Of a DNA stretch of 64,000 nt, positions 42,240 to 49,808 are shown piece by piece. The notes beneath the pieces were generated by a model. It was not told where the DNA came from and did not search any database. It saw nothing but the letters and a program-made list of their open reading frames with translations. Both the position numbers and the translations under genes were made by a program. Within the stretch, counting starts at the first letter, position 1; each line of letters opens with the position of its first letter. Source of the stretch: Actinomadura pelletieri DSM 43383 (GTDB lineage Bacteria; Actinomycetota; Actinomycetes; Streptosporangiales; Streptosporangiaceae); contig NZ_RBWU01000006.1 of the NCBI RefSeq assembly GCF_003634705.1, positions 372,001 to 436,000 on the forward strand. Reading direction: 5' to 3'.

Positions 42240-43657
42240 CGATCGCCAACCTGTACGAGACCGTTCCGAGCGCAGGCGACCTGCGCCGTCGAATACGGTC
42301 GAGCAAGCCGCGGAACTCGCTGACCGCCACGCTGTCCCTGCTCCTCGAACGCGCCCTCTACCTGGCGGTACTCGGCGGCCTGGTCTGGGAGGTCGTGCAC
42401 GACGGACTCGAGCGCATCGACCAGGGAGGGGGAGGCACGTCTTCGCCGTCCGAAACGTCGGTGATCCACCTGACCTCCGCGGTCGTCGCGGTCCTCTGCG
42501 TGGCCCTGCTGGCCAGGACGCTGCTGGCGTTCGGTCCGCTGTACACCGGCGCCGCGTCACGAACCTGGCTGCTGAGCACACCGATCGATCGAGGACGGTT
42601 GCTGGCCGTCCACTTCGCCGCAGTCGTGACGAGCGGCACGGTGGCGTGCGCCGCGATCGGCATCGCCTTCCTCCTGACGGCCGGCCTCACGGCCCCGTTC
42701 GTGCCATGGCTGGTCCTCTGGTCGTCGATCGGCACCATCGAGACGTGCCTGTGCGTGCTCGCCCAAGCCGAACCGCGATCAATGCGACGGCTCCAGCGGG
42801 TACTCGGCATCGTCGCCTACCTGCTCGCCGCCATCGCCGTGGCGATCCCGATCCTGCAACCCGGCTACCTACTGACAGAGCTGGAACGGGCCGGCACAAC
42901 AACGTTCACAACGTGCGCGATCGTGTCCGTGATCGTGGCCGCGCTCGCGATCCACACGGCCCACCGGAGCCTGGACGGGCTTACTCGAGCATCGGTGTCC
43001 ACCGGGACCGAACTGGCGACCGCGACCCAGGTCTCGGTGTTGTCCCTGGACTTCACCTTCTTCTCGTCCATCGTGCTGGAGCGCCGAGCACGCATGACGG
43101 TGAGAGTCCGTCCGGCGCCGATCAGAGGGGGACGTCCGGCTGCGCTGGTGAGAGCCGACCTGGCCCGTGTGCTGCGCATGCCCACCGGCCTGTTCATCTG
43201 GGCCGCCTTGATGCCGGTGCCCTACGCGGCCCACGTGATCGGCCTGACAACGCTCCTACCCGCCTTACACCTGGTAACGGCGTTCCTAGCAGTGGACAGA
43301 TTGGCCGGAGGACTCCGCATAATCGCGCGCTCGCCCGCAATCCGCCGGGCACTGGGCGGCTCGGACCGATCCCTGCTACTCGCGCATCTCGTGGTCCCGG
43401 CAGCGGGGGCAACAGTCTGGTCATCCGTCACCGCGGCACTGGTGCCCGGCGTCTCCGCTCTCACCGCCGCGCTGTCAGCCGTGGGGGCAGTCCTCGTCAC
43501 CTACCGAATAGCGACGAAACGACCAACCGACTACGGAGGTTCCCTGATCGATTTCGGAGCCTTCGGCCCGACCCCGATCAGCCTGCTCCTGCAGCTCGCC
43601 CGCGGCCCCGCCCTACTGGCCGTGCTCGCCCTCGTCCAGACGACACTGACAGGATGA
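42236..43657 (+). CDS. DUF6297-type ABC permease
   Basis: A 473-residue integral membrane protein with about ten hydrophobic segments and no ATPase motifs, matching the DUF6297 permease family by layout. It begins with a soluble stretch of about 35 residues, has a segment rich in Arg after residue 285 (RARMTVRVRPAPIRGGRP), and ends in a hydrophobic helix. It overlaps the ATPase gene by four bases, so its partner is clear, but its substrate is not. The hairpin at 43719 ends the pair. Confidence 0.8.
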   Translation: MTIANLYETVPSAGDLRRRIRSSKPRNSLTATLSLLLERALYLAVLGGLVWEVVHDGLERIDQGGGGTSSPSETSVIHLTSAVVAVLCVALLARTLLAFGPLYTGAASRTWLLSTPIDRGRLLAVHFAAVVTSGTVACAAIGIAFLLTAGLTAPFVPWLVLWSSIGTIETCLCVLAQAEPRSMRRLQRVLGIVAYLLAAIAVAIPILQPGYLLTELERAGTTTFTTCAIVSVIVAALAIHTAHRSLDGLTRASVSTGTELATATQVSVLSLDFTFFSSIVLERRARMTVRVRPAPIRGGRPAALVRADLARVLRMPTGLFIWAALMPVPYAAHVIGLTTLLPALHLVTAFLAVDRLAGGLRIIARSPAIRRALGGSDRSLLLAHLVVPAAGATVWSSVTAALVPGVSALTAALSAVGAVLVTYRIATKRPTDYGGSLIDFGAFGPTPISLLLQLARGPALLAVLALVQTTLTG

Positions 43658-43718
43658 CGCGAGAACTCGCTCCACACCTTCACGATCTGGCGGGCGTCCC
43701 ATATGAACGGGTCATGCC

Positions 43719-43762
43719 ACAGAGACCCGGAAGCCGCACGATGCGACCTTCCGGGCCCCTGT
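43719..43762 (+). terminator. hairpin after ABC transporter operon
   Basis: Stem CCCGGAAG / CTTCCGGG (43726-43733 and 43748-43755) with an outer ACAG/CTGT pairing. Confidence 0.55.
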
Positions 43763-43787
43763 AATTCTCAGAAGAAGATGTTTCGTT

Positions 43788-44048
43788 CTACTTCAGATCG
43801 AACTGTCCGGCTTTGATGCGCCCGAGGAATCCGGCCATAACAATCCGGTCGAGTGCGATGACAGGGCTCGAATCGTCAAGGACACTATCACGGATGCCGG
43901 TTATTCCAGCACCCAGGGGACTCACTTCGAGGCAACCGGTGTTGGCGCCGCAGAACCGGCTTTTGCGCCACCCGGTCCGCTCTGGCGGCAAACCGAGGGA
44001 GTGAGTCTGTGTCTTTGGCGGTTCGAACTCCGCGGCGCCCGCGATCAT
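43788..44048 (-). CDS. DUF397-domain protein
   Basis: An 86-residue protein whose residues 25-85 are a DUF397 domain: TGWRKSRFCGANTGCLEV, IRDSVLDDSS and the C-terminal FLGRIKAGQFDL. AAGGAG lies seven bases before the ATG at 44048. DUF397 proteins are usually encoded next to Scr1-type XRE regulators and are believed to act as their small partner or toxin-like element. Here the regulator is 1.2 kb away at 45276, separated by a cyclase-like gene; the 24-residue N-terminal extension is also unusual. Confidence 0.85.
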   Translation of the reverse strand: MIAGAAEFEPPKTQTHSLGLPPERTGWRKSRFCGANTGCLEVSPLGAGITGIRDSVLDDSSPVIALDRIVMAGFLGRIKAGQFDLK

Positions 44049-44216
44049 CTGGCTCCTTGTCGTGTGAGATGTAGCACAACGCGGCCGCGCTCTCGCATCT
44101 TTGACGAAGAGCGAGAGCGCGACCGCACGTCGAGGAAATCATCTCAATACCGCCTACGGGTACGCCAACTTCAGCGCCCGTAATGTGTCCAACGTTTTAG
44201 CCGATCGTAACCAATG

Positions 44217-44876
44217 CTAAACTCCTTTAATGAATTCGAAGTCGTTTAGCGGGTCGAGGTCGCCGGTAGCTGGTATGTGGATCCAGCCGTAGCGAGTGAG
44301 GCCGCAGACGTTGATCTCGACCGCGCGGTGGTACGTCTGCGGGCACAGGCCGGAGTATCCGTGGATGACGATGGCCTCGTAGATCTGCTGGGACACGACC
44401 AGGGCGAGGGGGGCGCTCGCTTGCCGCAGGGCCGAGCGCACCGCGTCGGCGTCGAGGAGGCGAATCGCCGCGTCGATCTCGGCGCCGAACAGCCCGTGGT
44501 CGTCCCGGAGCACATCGCCGGCGTGGACGACCGCGCGCATGCGCAGCCGGTGCGCGGGACGGTCGGCGTCCGGCAACGCGGCGTTGTAGCCCGCCAGCAG
44601 GCGGGCCAGCTCCGGGATGAACGGGTCCAGCAGACGTGACCTCGGCACCTCGTCGGTCGGCTGGACGAGGACGAGGACGCCGTCGCCGCGGTCTTCGATG
44701 GGCTCACAGAACCGTTCGTCGAGGCCCGCCGTCCGCATCGCCCGATGCAGCAGCAGATAGAGCTGATTTCGCAACTCGACCTTGATCAGATCCGTGCGGG
44801 TCGACGAGCTCTCCAGGTCGAGAGCCAGGATGCTTCGGTGAAGGGGGCCGCAGAGGGGCAAGGTTCGTCCTCCCAT
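44217..44876 (-). CDS. nucleotide-cyclase-homology-domain protein
   Basis: A 219-residue protein resembling class III adenylate/guanylate cyclase domains. The two metal-Asp positions can be placed in ALDLESSSTRTD and DRGDGVLVLV, and AVVHAGDVLRDDHGLFGAEID matches the A-V-H-x-G-x-V segment, with AAIRLLDA in place of the usual N-x-A-A-R-L. The transition-state Asn/Arg pair is therefore altered, so activity is uncertain. The ATG at 44876 is chosen because homology begins there; upstream extension to 45056 is Arg-rich and unlikely. It faces the Scr1-type regulator across a spacer with twin palindromes. Confidence 0.65.
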   Translation of the reverse strand: MGGRTLPLCGPLHRSILALDLESSSTRTDLIKVELRNQLYLLLHRAMRTAGLDERFCEPIEDRGDGVLVLVQPTDEVPRSRLLDPFIPELARLLAGYNAALPDADRPAHRLRMRAVVHAGDVLRDDHGLFGAEIDAAIRLLDADAVRSALRQASAPLALVVSQQIYEAIVIHGYSGLCPQTYHRAVEINVCGLTRYGWIHIPATGDLDPLNDFEFIKGV

Positions 44877-45047
44877 CCCCAGTCGGCGGACGGTAGTCCA
44901 CGACGCAGAGGTCGCCACCTCTGAGGTGGCATGTACCGATACCGTGCCATCGCGAGCACGGCACTCGACACAATGCTTCGCCTCGGGTGGTTGGACCCGG
45001 GGCGACCTATCTCCCCTTGCTCCAAATATGCCCGACCTGCCGCGCCC

Positions 45048-45060
45048 GTGCATCATGCAC
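45048..45060. promoter_or_regulatory. palindrome GTGCATCATGCAC, first copy
   Basis: Thirteen-base palindrome in the divergent spacer between the cyclase-like gene and the XRE gene. The second copy is at 45161-45173. Confidence 0.5.
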
Positions 45061-45160
45061 GGCTTGATGCACCAAGCTGTTTATGCAAATCTATCCTTGT
45101 GGTGACACGCCGTTTTGGGATTCTCATCAACTTTGGACGAATCTTAAGGTAAGATCTGCG

Positions 45161-45173
45161 GTGCAACATGCAC
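45161..45173. promoter_or_regulatory. palindrome GTGCAACATGCAC, second copy
   Basis: Same pattern as 45048 with one central change, extended to GGTGCAACATGCACC at 45160-45174. It lies in the AT-richer part of the spacer, about 100 bases before the XRE gene, where an operator is expected. Confidence 0.5.
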
Positions 45174-45275
45174 CGAGAGTTTCACGTCAAAATGGTCGAC
45201 CATTATCCAACACCTCAGAAAACCGCAACTCCAGGTGGTCGTCGCCATTCCTGGTCACCCTGAGAAGAGTGGAAC

Positions 45276-46145
45276 GTGCCGACATCCCAAGCTCCGTCCG
45301 TGCGCCGTCGACGCCTGGGGGTCGCGCTGCGCCGCATGCGCGAGGCCAGCGGCCTCAGCATCGAGACGGTCGGACGGCGTCTGCGCTGGTCGGCCAGCAA
45401 GGTTTCCCGTATCGAAACGGCGCGGATCGGGGTGCGGGAGTCCGACGTCAAGCGCATGCTGCGGCTCTACCAAACCGAAGAGCACGCGATGGCCGAGTTG
45501 CTCGCCCTGGCGCGCGAGGCGGCCAGACCCGGCTGGTGGACTCAATACCCGGGCCTGCCGGCGGACCAGGCCGCCTACTGCGCGCTGGAGGACGAGGCCG
45601 ACCTCGCACTCGCCTATGAGGCGCAGTTGGTGCCGGGGCTGTTGCAGACAAAGGATTACGCGCGCTGCGTCATCCAGGGATGGGCGGAGATCGTTCCGGT
45701 GCCTCCGGCGGTCATCGAGCGCGATCTCCAGGTGCGGATGAAACGCCAGGAGCTCCTGGAGGCACCGCGTTCCCTCCGGCTGTCAGCAATCTTGGATGAG
45801 GCCGTGCTGTTGCACCGGATCGGGCATACCAAGATCATGCGTCGGCAACTGGAGCACCTGATAAAGATTGCAGGTCTATCCAATATCGAATTGCGGATAC
45901 TGCCTTTGGGTGCCGACCACAGCGCCGCCCTCCACGCGTTCACTCTCCTGGAGTTCGCGCCGTCCTTCGAGGTCACTTTTCCCACCGTCGTGCACAGTGA
46001 GAGCCATCCGCTGAGCCTCGTCCAGGACGAGACGGTCACCCACGAGCACCGCCGCGTCTTCGACTGGCTGGCGCAACGAAGCCTCACCCCCGCGGACTCG
46101 GTCAACCTGATCGAGCGAACCGTCACTCGAACCTGGCGCGCCTGA
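45276..46145 (+). CDS. Scr1-type XRE-family regulator (DUF5753)
   Basis: A 289-residue regulator: an N-terminal helix-turn-helix (RLGVALRRMREASGLSIETV, then SASKVSRIETARIGVRESDV) followed by the large DUF5753/Scr1 domain (YEAQLVPGLLQTKDYARCVI, LSAILDEAVLLHRIG, FEVTFPTVVHSES). These proteins pair with DUF397 partners in actinomycetes. GTG 45276 gives the shortest product with a complete HTH; GAAGAG is upstream. Candidate operators are the palindromes at 45048 and 45161. Confidence 0.9.
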   Translation: MPTSQAPSVRRRRLGVALRRMREASGLSIETVGRRLRWSASKVSRIETARIGVRESDVKRMLRLYQTEEHAMAELLALAREAARPGWWTQYPGLPADQAAYCALEDEADLALAYEAQLVPGLLQTKDYARCVIQGWAEIVPVPPAVIERDLQVRMKRQELLEAPRSLRLSAILDEAVLLHRIGHTKIMRRQLEHLIKIAGLSNIELRILPLGADHSAALHAFTLLEFAPSFEVTFPTVVHSESHPLSLVQDETVTHEHRRVFDWLAQRSLTPADSVNLIERTVTRTWRA

Positions 46146-46321
46146 CCGCCCCCGGCATGTCGCGGACGATACGTTCCGCGGCCAGTCCAGCATCAGAGGG
46201 AGATACCGCTACTTGGGCTATGAGGTGGTCGCGACCACGGTTTCGGTTGTGTGCTCAAGTGCATGGAAGTGGGGGACGGCCGGCTCCTAGGGTGGTCTCG
46301 GCAGCGGTTCGGAGAGCGAAC

Positions 46322-46789
46322 ATGGCGGAGGTGGACGTGCACGAGTCACACATACGCCAGATCGCTCAGGATGTGATCTCGGAGGTCGCGCCAGAGGAGA
46401 GGGCGGCCTTCCCCGTGGTCGCCGACCGGTTCTTCCGCTCCGAGGAAAAGGCGCTCTCCGGTCATGGGCGGCGACACGGAGCACCGATCAGTTGGGGGCT
46501 CGGCGAGGCCGTCCCGCTGTTGACGCCGGTCGTGCTCTGGGTGTTGAGCCGGGCGATCGAGGAGATCACCGGTGAGGCCGTCCGGGCGCCGGTGCGGCCG
46601 TTGGGCCGGGTGCTGCGCCGATGGACGGGCCGGGAGGACGACCGACCTCGGCTTGAACTCACGGACGACCAGGTCGCTCATATCGGGCGGATGGCCGAGC
46701 AGATCGTGGTGGACCATGGACATGAGCCGGCCACGGCCGAGAGCGTCGCGGCGGTGCTGGTACGGCGACTGAGGCAAAACTCCGAGTGA
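46322..46789 (+). CDS. small protein with one membrane segment, coupled to M48 peptidase
   Basis: A 155-residue protein with GGAGAG before the ATG at 46322. A hydrophobic segment (AVPLLTPVVLWVLSRAI, about residues 63-79) is flanked by an acidic N-terminal helix (HESHIRQIAQDVISEVAPEE) and a charged C-terminal domain (LTDDQVAHIGRMAEQIVVDH). I do not recognise the family. Its TGA overlaps the GTG of the peptidase gene, so the two are made together, and it may regulate, present or inhibit the protease. Confidence 0.7.
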   Translation: MAEVDVHESHIRQIAQDVISEVAPEERAAFPVVADRFFRSEEKALSGHGRRHGAPISWGLGEAVPLLTPVVLWVLSRAIEEITGEAVRAPVRPLGRVLRRWTGREDDRPRLELTDDQVAHIGRMAEQIVVDHGHEPATAESVAAVLVRRLRQNSE

Positions 46790-49062
46790 GGCCACCCAGC
46801 GGGACCACGACCCGGTTCTTCCTGCTCATCGCGGCGGTCCTCGCGACCGGTTCGCTGGCGTTCACCGCCCTGTACTTCGCCGTCCCCGAACATCAGAACC
46901 GCCAGCAGGTCGCCTCCGCGTGCGAAGTCCGCGCGAAGGCCGCCATCACGCCGCTGCGCACGGCAGCCGATGTCGAGCCCTACGCTCGTGGCCTGGATCG
47001 CATCAAGCGGTGTCACCTGCCCGTCTACCGCGACCAGATCCGCTGGGTAGTGGTGGGGGACACCGCGATGCTCGGCCTCGCGGGGTTGCTGTACTTGCTG
47101 CACCCGTGGTGGCGGGTGCGACGCTGGCGGCTGGCGGAACTGCGTGATGTCGACGATCCGGAAACCGCCCAGCGGCTGGACGCGCTGAGCCGGAAGATGG
47201 GCCTGGCCCGCCCACCGACCTGGATGGTGTCGGCTGACGGCGGGGTCGACGGTCTGGCATTCGGGTTACCGGGACGGCGGCGGGTGATGCTCACCGCCGG
47301 GCTGCTGAAACAGGCCGGCACCGACCTCACCGTCCTGCGCGCGGTCGCCGGGCACGAACTGGCCCATCTGCGCAATCGGGACGTCGATGTCACCTACCTG
47401 ACCATCGCGCTGTGGTGGGCGTTCGTCGCGGTGTCCCTCGTCCCGACCCTGGTGGTCACCGCACATCCCGAGGTGCTCACCGACCCGCTCGGCTGGTCCC
47501 CGGGAACGCTGTGGCGGACGGCGCTGATCGAGACGCTCCTTCCGCTGGCGGTGCTGACGGCGATAGTGGTGCTGACCCGCAACGCGATCCTGCGGGTGCG
47601 AGAGGTGCACGCCGACGCGACCGCGGCCACGGTGGCCGGGCCCGACGGCAAGCCGGTGATGGAGCGGACACTGCGACACGTGCCCGAGTCGGCGTCCCGG
47701 TTCTGGCCCGGCTGGACGCGCATGCACCCCACTCCGGAACAGCGGCGCGCGGCTCTGGCGAGCCCGTCCATGCTCGCGAGACCGTCCCTGTGGGAGATGG
47801 CGGGAATCGGGCTGACGGCCGGCCTGTTCGCCATACCCGCCACGTTCGAACTGAGCGCCGCGTTGGTCACCCGTAACCTGCTGCAACCGCAGGCCATCAT
47901 CGGGCTGGTCACCTGGCTGCTGGTCACGGGACTGCTGACCACGACGCTGTGGCGATGGGTCGCGGACCGCCCGCAACACCGGCCCGACCTGCGGACATGC
48001 CTGGCGGTCCCCACGGCCCTCGTCGCCGGATTCATGGCCGGCGACCCCCTCAGCTTTCACGGCGGTCATCTGCTGTGGTCAGAAGAATCAGCATGGTGGC
48101 TGTCGCTCCTGACCTACGCCAGCGCCGGGCTCGCGCTTACGGTGGGCATGACCGCTGTGACGGTGTGGACGGTGTCCACGATCCGCCACGCTCCGCCTCG
48201 GACGGCTCCGATACCGGTCACGGTGGCAACGGTCGCCGGGGCGCTGCTCTTCATCAGCTGGTGGCAGAGTGTGAGTTCCGGGTGGGGGCCCGTCCGACTC
48301 GGTGCGCCCCCTCGGCCGGCCGGCTCCAGCGCCTGGTACACGCCGGTCACCCGGCTGACCGGAACCGACTGGCCGCCGGTGCAGGCACTGGTGTTCAGCC
48401 CTGCGGTACCGGTGGCGGTGTTGCTGCTCAGCGTCGCCCCGCTGCTGACCGCCGTGCGGCGCGGCTCACGACCGAGCCCGGCGCTGCGGATCGGGCTGGC
48501 GAGCGGCCTGGCGGCGGCGTCCCTGACCATCGTTCTCGTCTTCGCGGCCGAGACCGCCCTCCCCACCACCGTCCGCTGGGCAGAGGACTGTCATCTGACG
48601 CTGACCTGCACCAGTTTCCTGGTCGCCTTCACCGACACCCAGATAGCCGTGATGCTCCTCGTGCAGGGCGTCGTGGCGTTCGTGGTCGCGGCGCGGCACC
48701 GCGCCCACCGACCCGCACTGGTCCTGCTGGCCACCACGGTCTCCGCGCTGGTGGCCACCGCCGGATCGGTGTTCGTCGCCACGCCGCTGGTCCGTTGGAC
48801 GGGGCTGATCAGCCCGCCCATGGACGACTGGCTCGCGATTCCCGGCACGGCCGACTTCGCCACCGGCACCTTGTACACGGTGCTGGTGCAGGGCCTGGTG
48901 ATCGTGGTGCCCTGCGCGGCACTGGGCGCGCTGCTGAGCCGCCGCTTCGCCCACACCGGCGAGACACCGCTACCCGGCCGCCCTGCCGTCCTCGCCGTCA
49001 CGGCCGTACTCGTCCTCGCCGCCGCGTTCCGTATCCCCACCGCTTGGACCTTCTGGGCCTGA
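46786..49062 (+). CDS. M48-family membrane metallopeptidase
   Basis: A 758-residue integral membrane protease. Zinc-site motif is AVAGHELAHLRNRD (about residue 188), with the third ligand Glu probably in RVREVHADA near residue 275. Two helices precede the catalytic domain, and about ten more follow it, more than in HtpX or BlaR-like peptidases, so over half of the protein is a C-terminal membrane region of unknown role. It starts at GTG 46786, overlapping the upstream small gene. Substrate unknown. Confidence 0.85.
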   Translation: MRPPSGTTTRFFLLIAAVLATGSLAFTALYFAVPEHQNRQQVASACEVRAKAAITPLRTAADVEPYARGLDRIKRCHLPVYRDQIRWVVVGDTAMLGLAGLLYLLHPWWRVRRWRLAELRDVDDPETAQRLDALSRKMGLARPPTWMVSADGGVDGLAFGLPGRRRVMLTAGLLKQAGTDLTVLRAVAGHELAHLRNRDVDVTYLTIALWWAFVAVSLVPTLVVTAHPEVLTDPLGWSPGTLWRTALIETLLPLAVLTAIVVLTRNAILRVREVHADATAATVAGPDGKPVMERTLRHVPESASRFWPGWTRMHPTPEQRRAALASPSMLARPSLWEMAGIGLTAGLFAIPATFELSAALVTRNLLQPQAIIGLVTWLLVTGLLTTTLWRWVADRPQHRPDLRTCLAVPTALVAGFMAGDPLSFHGGHLLWSEESAWWLSLLTYASAGLALTVGMTAVTVWTVSTIRHAPPRTAPIPVTVATVAGALLFISWWQSVSSGWGPVRLGAPPRPAGSSAWYTPVTRLTGTDWPPVQALVFSPAVPVAVLLLSVAPLLTAVRRGSRPSPALRIGLASGLAAASLTIVLVFAAETALPTTVRWAEDCHLTLTCTSFLVAFTDTQIAVMLLVQGVVAFVVAARHRAHRPALVLLATTVSALVATAGSVFVATPLVRWTGLISPPMDDWLAIPGTADFATGTLYTVLVQGLVIVVPCAALGALLSRRFAHTGETPLPGRPAVLAVTAVLVLAAAFRIPTAWTFWA

Positions 49063-49339
49063 CCGGACAGTGAGCCCCGAAGTTCCCTGGGGCCGTCGAG
49101 CACGGCTCGATAGGCGAGCGCATGGAGCCTTTCACGGCCTAAGAATGATCTTGCCGTGGGCCTCGGTGCGGGTTGACTAATTGAATATAGGACGAAGGAA
49201 ACGGGCCTGTAGGAGCACCGTGCCGTCTGGCCGCCAATGGACGAGCCGTACGAAGAGTTGTTCGCCGCAAAGGAGTACGGCGTACCGAGTCCTGCCCTCT
49301 CGGCCGAGCGAATCACTGTGGGCCGAAGATCAGGGCGCC
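49063..49339. other. spacer without a gene
   Basis: Contains no supported open frame. CCCC/GGGG arms at about 49077-49096 could form a weak hairpin after the peptidase gene. Confidence 0.4.
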
Positions 49340-49690
49340 CCTGACACGGGAGGTCATTGACGCTGAATGGGGACGGCACGTCGCTCGTGCCGTCGGCGCG
49401 GAAGCCGATGTCGATCGAGCCGCCAGGCCGGGACCACGGCATTCCACCGCTGGTCGCGCGTGGCGCCCACGCCGCCGTCCGACAGCAGGTCGCCTTTCCA
49501 GAAGTCGACGACCGTCGCGCTCAGGTCCGGCGAGAACCTACGAGGGCCCAGCCGTTGACGGTTTCCATACCGATGTTCCGCACCATGATCGCAGCGGTGA
49601 ACCCGCCGGTGTACCCAGACGGTTTGTAGGAACACCTCGTACACCACGAGAGCGTCGGCTCGGACGGTTCCGACGGCCCCGACGATGCCC
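49340..49690 (-). pseudogene. decayed carbohydrate-binding module, family 2 (CBM2)
   Basis: Minus-strand reading in three frames recovers the order of a CBM2: LVVYEV, then GYTGGFTAAIMVRNIG and METVNGWALV, then SPDLSATVVDFWKGDLL, then RWNAVVP and GGSIDIGFRADGTSDVPSPF ending VNDLPC. The paired pattern G-G-F-x-A-x-x-x-V-x-N and W-N-x-x-x-x-P-G-G-S-x-x-I-G-F is diagnostic of bacterial cellulose/chitin-binding modules. At least three frame changes and no catalytic domain nearby show it is a remnant of a secreted glycoside-hydrolase or binding-protein gene. It lies in the promoter region of the AfsR-type gene. Confidence 0.65.
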
Positions 49691-49808
49691 GCCACACTCG
49701 GCGCTGTCTGTCCGATTTGCGACATATGTGGTTGATCTCTATCGCTTGTACCGGATCTTATAGATAAGCTATCGCCGAGCGATTTTTTAACAATAGATCG
49801 GACCGGAA

